Both the position numbers and the translations under genes were made by a program. Positions 13,853 to 17,543 of a stretch of 17,543 nt of DNA are shown in pieces. Positions within the stretch are counted from its first letter, which is position 1, and each line of letters opens with the position of its first letter. The stretch comes from an uncultured Sutterella sp. (GTDB lineage Bacteria > Pseudomonadota > Gammaproteobacteria > Burkholderiales > Burkholderiaceae_F): the NCBI GenBank assembly GCA_905192805.1, contig CAJJMF010000031.1, positions 1 through 17,543 of the forward strand, read 5' to 3'. Below the pieces are notes generated by a model. It made no database searches, had not been told where the DNA came from, and saw only the letters and a list, made by a program, of their open reading frames with translations.

Positions 13853-15340
13853 ATGGCACGCACTTACCTCAGCTTAATTCAGGCGAATCCGATGACGGGG
13901 GCGCTTGAACACAATTTTGACAGTATTGCAACGACACTTGCTTCACTGGCTCCCGTCCAAGGTCCTCATTTGGTGGTCCTACCTTGGGGAGCGATCGAAG
14001 GCGGAACCGGGGCGGGAGCACTCCGGTGGGCCGATGCTCGTGATCATTATGAAACGATCCTCAATCGGTTAGGCGAGTTAGCTCAAGGGAGCTGTGCCAT
14101 TGTGGTGCCCTATCGCGATAAGGATGACGAACCCAAAGTCGCGTTTTTCCATCGAGGCACGCGTACTAATTTGGATTTTCAGGGCTTCATTGAATGGGGA
14201 GAGGTGCGTTTTGCCCTCGACTTAGCGACGCCGTCGGATCTCTTCCTGGTATTTAATGCGCCGAGCCAAGTCGGCTCAAGCCCGATGAAACGCCCACTAC
14301 GCGCCAGTTGTTTTGTGAGTATCGCTGGAGGCGACGGGATGTTGATTGCCCGCGGCCAGACGGGATACTGCCAAGATAACACCGTCACTACCCTTCATCC
14401 CTGGGAAGCAGGGGTACTGCAATTGGCTCTTGACCGTGAAGGGGATGCGAGTGTCAATATTTCGGAAGTCTACCGTAGCACCCCTAAATTTCCGAGTGTC
14501 TGTGCGGATGAGCGCTACGAAGCCCTTCGCACAGGGTTACGCGACTATGTGAAAAAGAATGGGATTAAGGGGGTGGTGCTGGGGATTTCCGGTGGGATTG
14601 ACAGTGCCTTGTGTGCCATGATCGCTGTGGATGCCCTCGGTGCTGAGGCAGTCAAGGGCGTTCGCTTACCCTCTCGCTTTACGAGTGACGTGAGCTTGGT
14701 GGGCGCTCAACGGCTGGCTGAACAACTTGGTTTTGAGTTGATTGACCTACCGATTGAGCCACTCTTTGAAGCCTCGCTTCAAACGTTAGCACCGCTTTAT
14801 GGCGATCGCGCTTGGGATGTGACGGAGGAAAATCTGCAGGCCCGTGCGCGTGCTGTCCTTTTGATGGCAGTGGCCAATAAAGAAAATCGCCTCCTGATTT
14901 GTACGAGTAACAAGGCCGAAGCTGCGATGGGGTATGGGACACTCTACGGGGATATTACTGGTGGCTATGCTCCTCTTATCGACTTATTTAAGGGTGACGT
15001 GGTCGCGCTTTGCCGGGCGCGTAATGCCGCAGCAGGACGTGAACTCATTCCCGAGATGATTATTACTCGGGCTCCCTCGGCGGAATTGCGTGAGGGGCAG
15101 CTCGATAGCGATTCGTTACCACCCTATGATGAGATCGAATGGGTGATCAGTGCTCTCTTACGTAAAGAGAGCTTACGTGCGTTGCGTACCCGCTTAGGAG
15201 ACGACACTGTCAATACGATCGTTCATCGCTTCTTTGCGAATGCCTATAAACGTGCACAGGCGATTCCAGGACCCGCGGTGAGCGATATTCCGCTCTCACT
15301 CACCGCCTCGTGGGGCTTGGGGCGCGACTGGCTTCACTAA
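13853..15340 (+). CDS. nadE: NAD+ synthetase with degenerate N-terminal glutaminase-like domain
   Basis: This 495-residue two-domain protein is shorter than the roughly 540 residues usual for this type. The C-terminal synthetase half (about 222-495) adenylates and amidates nicotinic acid adenine dinucleotide to NAD. It looks intact: PP-loop SGGIDS (246-251), LPSRFTSD (272-279), LTEENLQAR-like DVTEENLQAR (322-331), NKAE (353-356), YGTLYGDITGGYAPL (361-375) and SAELREGQLDSDSLPPYD (409-426). The N-terminal half (1-200) still aligns as a nitrilase-fold glutaminase (LSLIQANPMTGALEHNFDSI; LFLVFNAPSQ; GYCQDNTV). The catalytic Glu motif PELALTGY reads PWGAIEGG (44-51), the Lys segment is deleted, and the ICED-type Cys segment is replaced by FALDLATPSD (120-129). 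It may therefore be ammonia-dependent despite its two-domain form. The SD (AGGA, 13836-13839) is distant. It converges on rho. Confidence 0.92.
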   Translation: MARTYLSLIQANPMTGALEHNFDSIATTLASLAPVQGPHLVVLPWGAIEGGTGAGALRWADARDHYETILNRLGELAQGSCAIVVPYRDKDDEPKVAFFHRGTRTNLDFQGFIEWGEVRFALDLATPSDLFLVFNAPSQVGSSPMKRPLRASCFVSIAGGDGMLIARGQTGYCQDNTVTTLHPWEAGVLQLALDREGDASVNISEVYRSTPKFPSVCADERYEALRTGLRDYVKKNGIKGVVLGISGGIDSALCAMIAVDALGAEAVKGVRLPSRFTSDVSLVGAQRLAEQLGFELIDLPIEPLFEASLQTLAPLYGDRAWDVTEENLQARARAVLLMAVANKENRLLICTSNKAEAAMGYGTLYGDITGGYAPLIDLFKGDVVALCRARNAAAGRELIPEMIITRAPSAELREGQLDSDSLPPYDEIEWVISALLRKESLRALRTRLGDDTVNTIVHRFFANAYKRAQAIPGPAVSDIPLSLTASWGLGRDWLH

Positions 15341-15363
15341 AGGTCTCAGGAGCAATGAAAGCG

Positions 15364-15394
15364 AAAGGCCTTGAGGGCTTTCCTCAAGGCCTTT
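15364..15394. terminator. Shared terminator hairpin between convergent nadE and rho
   Basis: AAAGGCCTTGAGG (15364-15376) pairs perfectly over 13 bp with CCTCAAGGCCTTT (15382-15394) around a 5-nt loop. Ts at both stem ends let it act in either direction. It lies 23 bp after nadE and 5 bp after the rho stop. Confidence 0.8.
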
Positions 15395-15399
15395 ATGTT

Positions 15400-16656
15400 C
15401 TAGCGCTTCATCAAGTCGAAGAATTCCGAATTGGTCTTGGTTTGCTTCATCTTGTCGAGCAAGAATTCCATCGCTTCGATTTCGTCCATGTCGTAGAGGA
15501 ACTTACGCAAGATCCAGACCTTCTGGAGCACATCGGGCTTCAAGAGCAATTCTTCACGGCGAGTACCCGAACGGTTTAAGTTAATGGCAGGGTAGACACG
15601 CTTTTCTGCCATACGACGTTCAAGGTGAATTTCGTTGTTACCCGTACCCTTGAATTCTTCGTAAATCACGTCGTCCATGCGGGAGCCGGTATCGACCAGT
15701 GCGGTACCGATAATCGTGAGCGAACCGCCTTCTTCGAGGTTACGAGCCGCCCCGAAAATGCGCTTCGGACGCTGTAAGGCGTTGGCGTCCACACCCCCCG
15801 TGAGCACCTTACCCGAGGAAGGAATCACGGTGTTATAAGCTCGCGCCAAGCGGGTGATCGAGTCAAGCAGGATTACGACGTCACGCTTACTTTCAGCTAA
15901 ACGCTTGGCTTTTTCGATCACCATTTCTGCCACTTGTACGTGACGCGCAGCGGGTTCGTCAAAGGTTGAGGCAACCACTTCCCCCTTTACCGAACGTTGC
16001 ATTTCCGTCACTTCTTCAGGACGTTCATCAATCAAGAGCACAAAGAGGGTGCAGTCGGGGTGATTCGCAGTAATGGCATGCGCAATGTGTTGCATCAAGA
16101 CGGTTTTACCCGACTTCGGAGGAGCGACCACCAAAGCGCGCTGTCCTTTACCAATGGGGGCAATGAGGTCAATGATACGGCCGGTGATGTTTTCATCGCC
16201 GCGCATGTCGCGTTCGAGCGTCAAGTGCTCGGTCGGGAAAAGCGGGGTTAAGTTTTCAAACAGCCCACGATGTTTCAGACTTTCCGGGGGTAACCCGTTG
16301 ACACTATCGACACGCACCAATGCGAAGTAACGTTCCCCATCCTTCGGTGTACGGACTTCACCCTCAATCGAGTCGCCCGTGTGTAAGTTAAAGCGGCGAA
16401 TCTGAGAGGGAGAAATATAAATATCGTCCGTGCTGGCTAAGTAAGAGGTGTCCGGGCTACGCAAAAAGCCAAAGCCATCGGGCAAGACTTCCAAGGTACC
16501 ATCACCAAAGATTTGTTCACCGGTTTTGGCTTTCTTTTTCAAAATGGCGAACATCAACTCTTGCTTGCGCATGCGTTGAGCATTTTCAATTTCAAGAGCA
16601 TACGCCATATCCAACAGTTGCGAGATATGTAAGGATTTGAGGTCAGACAGATGCAT
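15400..16656 (-). CDS. rho: Transcription termination factor Rho
   Basis: This 418-residue hexameric RNA helicase ends transcription at C-rich untranslated RNA; the length matches E. coli Rho (419). It has the N-terminal helical domain (1-45), the OB-fold primary RNA site with GDGTLEVLPDGFGFLR (51-66), Walker A PPKSGKT (179-185), Walker B VILLDSITR (261-269), the Q-loop region SSGKVLTGGVDANAL (280-294) and the R-loop EEFKGTGNNEIHLERR (333-348). No insertion of the kind seen in Bacteroidetes or Actinobacteria is present. It follows trxA, the usual proteobacterial order, after a terminator-like hairpin. No Shine-Dalgarno sequence precedes ATG 16656, and the leader is C-rich and G-poor, as expected for control of Rho by itself. 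Confidence 0.98.
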   Translation of the reverse strand: MHLSDLKSLHISQLLDMAYALEIENAQRMRKQELMFAILKKKAKTGEQIFGDGTLEVLPDGFGFLRSPDTSYLASTDDIYISPSQIRRFNLHTGDSIEGEVRTPKDGERYFALVRVDSVNGLPPESLKHRGLFENLTPLFPTEHLTLERDMRGDENITGRIIDLIAPIGKGQRALVVAPPKSGKTVLMQHIAHAITANHPDCTLFVLLIDERPEEVTEMQRSVKGEVVASTFDEPAARHVQVAEMVIEKAKRLAESKRDVVILLDSITRLARAYNTVIPSSGKVLTGGVDANALQRPKRIFGAARNLEEGGSLTIIGTALVDTGSRMDDVIYEEFKGTGNNEIHLERRMAEKRVYPAINLNRSGTRREELLLKPDVLQKVWILRKFLYDMDEIEAMEFLLDKMKQTKTNSEFFDLMKR

Positions 16657-16832
16657 AGAGTGCAGTGCGATTGCAGTCGGGGCAATCGTGAGAGTATAGA
16701 GGGTGGTTAAAAGAGTGAATCCTCACGAGGGGTATACCGTAATTCGGGATGGGGGTACTTTGTCGTTTGGGTCGAAAAAGTACATCAAAGACGCGTCGTT
16801 ACGAGCACTCGGAGGGAAAACGATTATTGTAA
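16657..16832 (-). promoter_or_regulatory. C-rich rho leader, probable autoregulatory rut region
   Basis: Read on the minus strand, the ~128 nt before the rho ATG hold repeated C-rich, G-poor runs (acccccatcccg, atacccctcg, aaccaccctct, ttgccccg). By hand count C outnumbers G more than two to one. A hairpin (GTACTTT/AAAGTAC; + 16755-16761 with 16777-16783) lies at its upstream end. In E. coli Rho attenuates its own leader transcript, and this composition fits the same mechanism. Confidence 0.45.
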
Positions 16833-16859
16833 GAGGGAAGAACACGGGGTTCCTCCCTC
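16833..16859 (-). terminator. Terminator or attenuator hairpin between trxA and rho
   Basis: On the minus strand GAGGGAGGAAC pairs with GTTCTTCCCTC over 11 bp (one G-U wobble, 5-nt loop). It starts about 11 bp past the trxA stop and is followed by TTACAATAATCGTTTT, a broken T tract. Termination may be partial, leaving some trxA-rho co-transcription. Confidence 0.65.
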
Positions 16860-16870
16860 TCATTTAGGCA

Positions 16871-17200
16871 TTAGTCAGCAAGCACGGAGCTGATGAACGC
16901 ATCCAAGGTCGCCTGATCGCAGGAACCGGTGCGACGAGCCACAGCCTGACCATTCTTGTAGATGATCATCGTGGGAATGCTCTGAATCCCTAATTCCACG
17001 GCCACAGCGCTCGATTCATCGCAGTTGTATTTCACAATCTGGACTTTACCAGCAAACGTCTGGGCTGCTTGGTCGAGTTTCGGAGCCAACATACGGCAAG
17101 GACCGCACCACGGGGCCCAGAAATCGACCACAACCGGGACATTGGACTTCAAAACCACTTCATCAAAGTTGGCATCAGTAACGTGAACGAGTTCGCTCAT
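16871..17200 (-). CDS. trxA: Thioredoxin 1
   Basis: This 109-residue protein-disulfide reductant has the active site WCGPC (about 31-35) and the cis-proline segment SIPT (about 74-77), with FWAPWCGPCRMLAPKLD typical of TrxA. It delivers electrons from thioredoxin reductase to ribonucleotide reductase and other targets in the cytoplasm. Extra cysteines occur at about 60 (NCDES) and near the C-terminus (GSCDQ). The start at ATG 17200 is fixed by AGGAG 8 nt upstream and by alignment with known thioredoxins; the longer open frame to 17371 is leader sequence. It is followed by a terminator-like hairpin and then rho, a common order in proteobacteria. Confidence 0.97.
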   Translation of the reverse strand: MSELVHVTDANFDEVVLKSNVPVVVDFWAPWCGPCRMLAPKLDQAAQTFAGKVQIVKYNCDESSAVAVELGIQSIPTMIIYKNGQAVARRTGSCDQATLDAFISSVLAD

Positions 17201-17543
17201 GAAAGTACTCCTAACGGGAGAAATAACGTCCGACTTATCGACTCTTGTCGCTAGAAAGAACAGAGGAAACCGTGTTGAGACAACACGTAGGACGGGACGT
17301 CGATTCAATAGAAAAAATGAGAAAGAAACCTCGTGATAGGCGAAAAGCCAGAGGTTATTCGTCACAGGCACACGCTCAACCTAAGGGTGCAGTAACCGCG
17401 GTGCTGTCACGCAGTGCTGGTAATAGTAACACTCTTGACGCGGTCCGTGCGTAGCGGAATGTAAAAAAATCTGAGCGGTTGGGGATTTTTTGTCAGAGCA
17501 ACGCGACTTTGACAGTTTAAAGACCGGAGTGGCAGTTGTGTAA
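17201..17543 (-). promoter_or_regulatory. Non-coding region upstream of trxA
   Basis: These 343 bp hold no supported gene. Visible are the trxA ribosome binding site, a perfect 7-bp hairpin CGTGTTG-AGA-CAACACG (17271-17287) that would lie in the trxA leader, and an A/T-rich stem AAAAAATC/GATTTTTT (17464-17471 with 17484-17491) that could be a terminator for either strand. On the + strand TTGACG (17435-17440) and TTGACA (17510-17515) look like -35 boxes of genes leading out of the window, but no convincing -10 follows. I could not assign the trxA promoter. Confidence 0.4.

Noticed and set aside
17201..17371. N-terminal extension of thioredoxin
   Set aside because: Standard thioredoxin begins at MSELVHVTD, with AGGAG 8 nt upstream; the extension is unlike any thioredoxin and holds a leader hairpin.
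17245..17454. 69-residue + strand frame antisense to the trxA leader
   Set aside because: It starts at a non-ATG codon, has no ribosome binding site, and its charged low-complexity sequence resembles no family.

Overview
The window reads as a chromosomal housekeeping region of a betaproteobacterium, probably Burkholderiales. The basis is the gene order pheA-hisC-cmk-rpsA-ihfB-lapB, a cysteine-free type B ribosomal protein bL31, hemC-hemD, trxA-rho, and protein sequences closest by eye to that order. Moderate GC content and the absence of tyrA, aroA, lapA, hemX and hemY from their usual places suggest a reduced lineage such as Sutterellaceae. That placement is inference. I see no prophage, insertion sequence, CRISPR array, tRNA or rRNA.

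Layout. Positions 1-5683 run on the + strand: the 3' end of pheA (interrupted by an in-frame TAG), hisC, cmk, rpsA with a leader that lacks a Shine-Dalgarno sequence, ihfB with a strong terminator, and lapB. htpX (5890-6789, +) follows as a separate unit with a possible heat-shock promoter. Two hairpins (6810-6878) separate it from a minus-strand block. In transcription order that block is rpmE2 (strong promoter and structured leader), a GT-C type membrane glycosyltransferase, a MATE exporter 6 bp behind it, and a radical SAM protein after a terminator. hemC, hemD and nadE follow on the + strand (11762-15340). nadE converges on rho through a shared terminator hairpin (15364-15394). trxA and rho close the window on the minus strand, with about 340 bp of apparently non-coding DNA upstream of trxA.

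How the genes relate. hisC and pheA serve aromatic amino acid (and histidine) synthesis. cmk, rpsA and ihfB form the classic nucleotide/translation/nucleoid cluster. lapB and htpX belong to envelope quality control. hemC and hemD make uroporphyrinogen III. nadE makes NAD. trxA and rho are the usual redox/termination pair.

The strongest oddities are two. NadE has an intact synthetase half, but its N-terminal glutaminase half is shortened and lacks the recognisable Glu-Lys-Cys catalytic residues. PheA is cut by a stop codon exactly at the linker between its catalytic and ACT regulatory domains, leaving an intact free-standing ACT reading frame. I did not find a convincing multi-gene undescribed system. 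The glycosyltransferase-MATE pair and the orphan radical SAM protein are the only genes of uncertain function.
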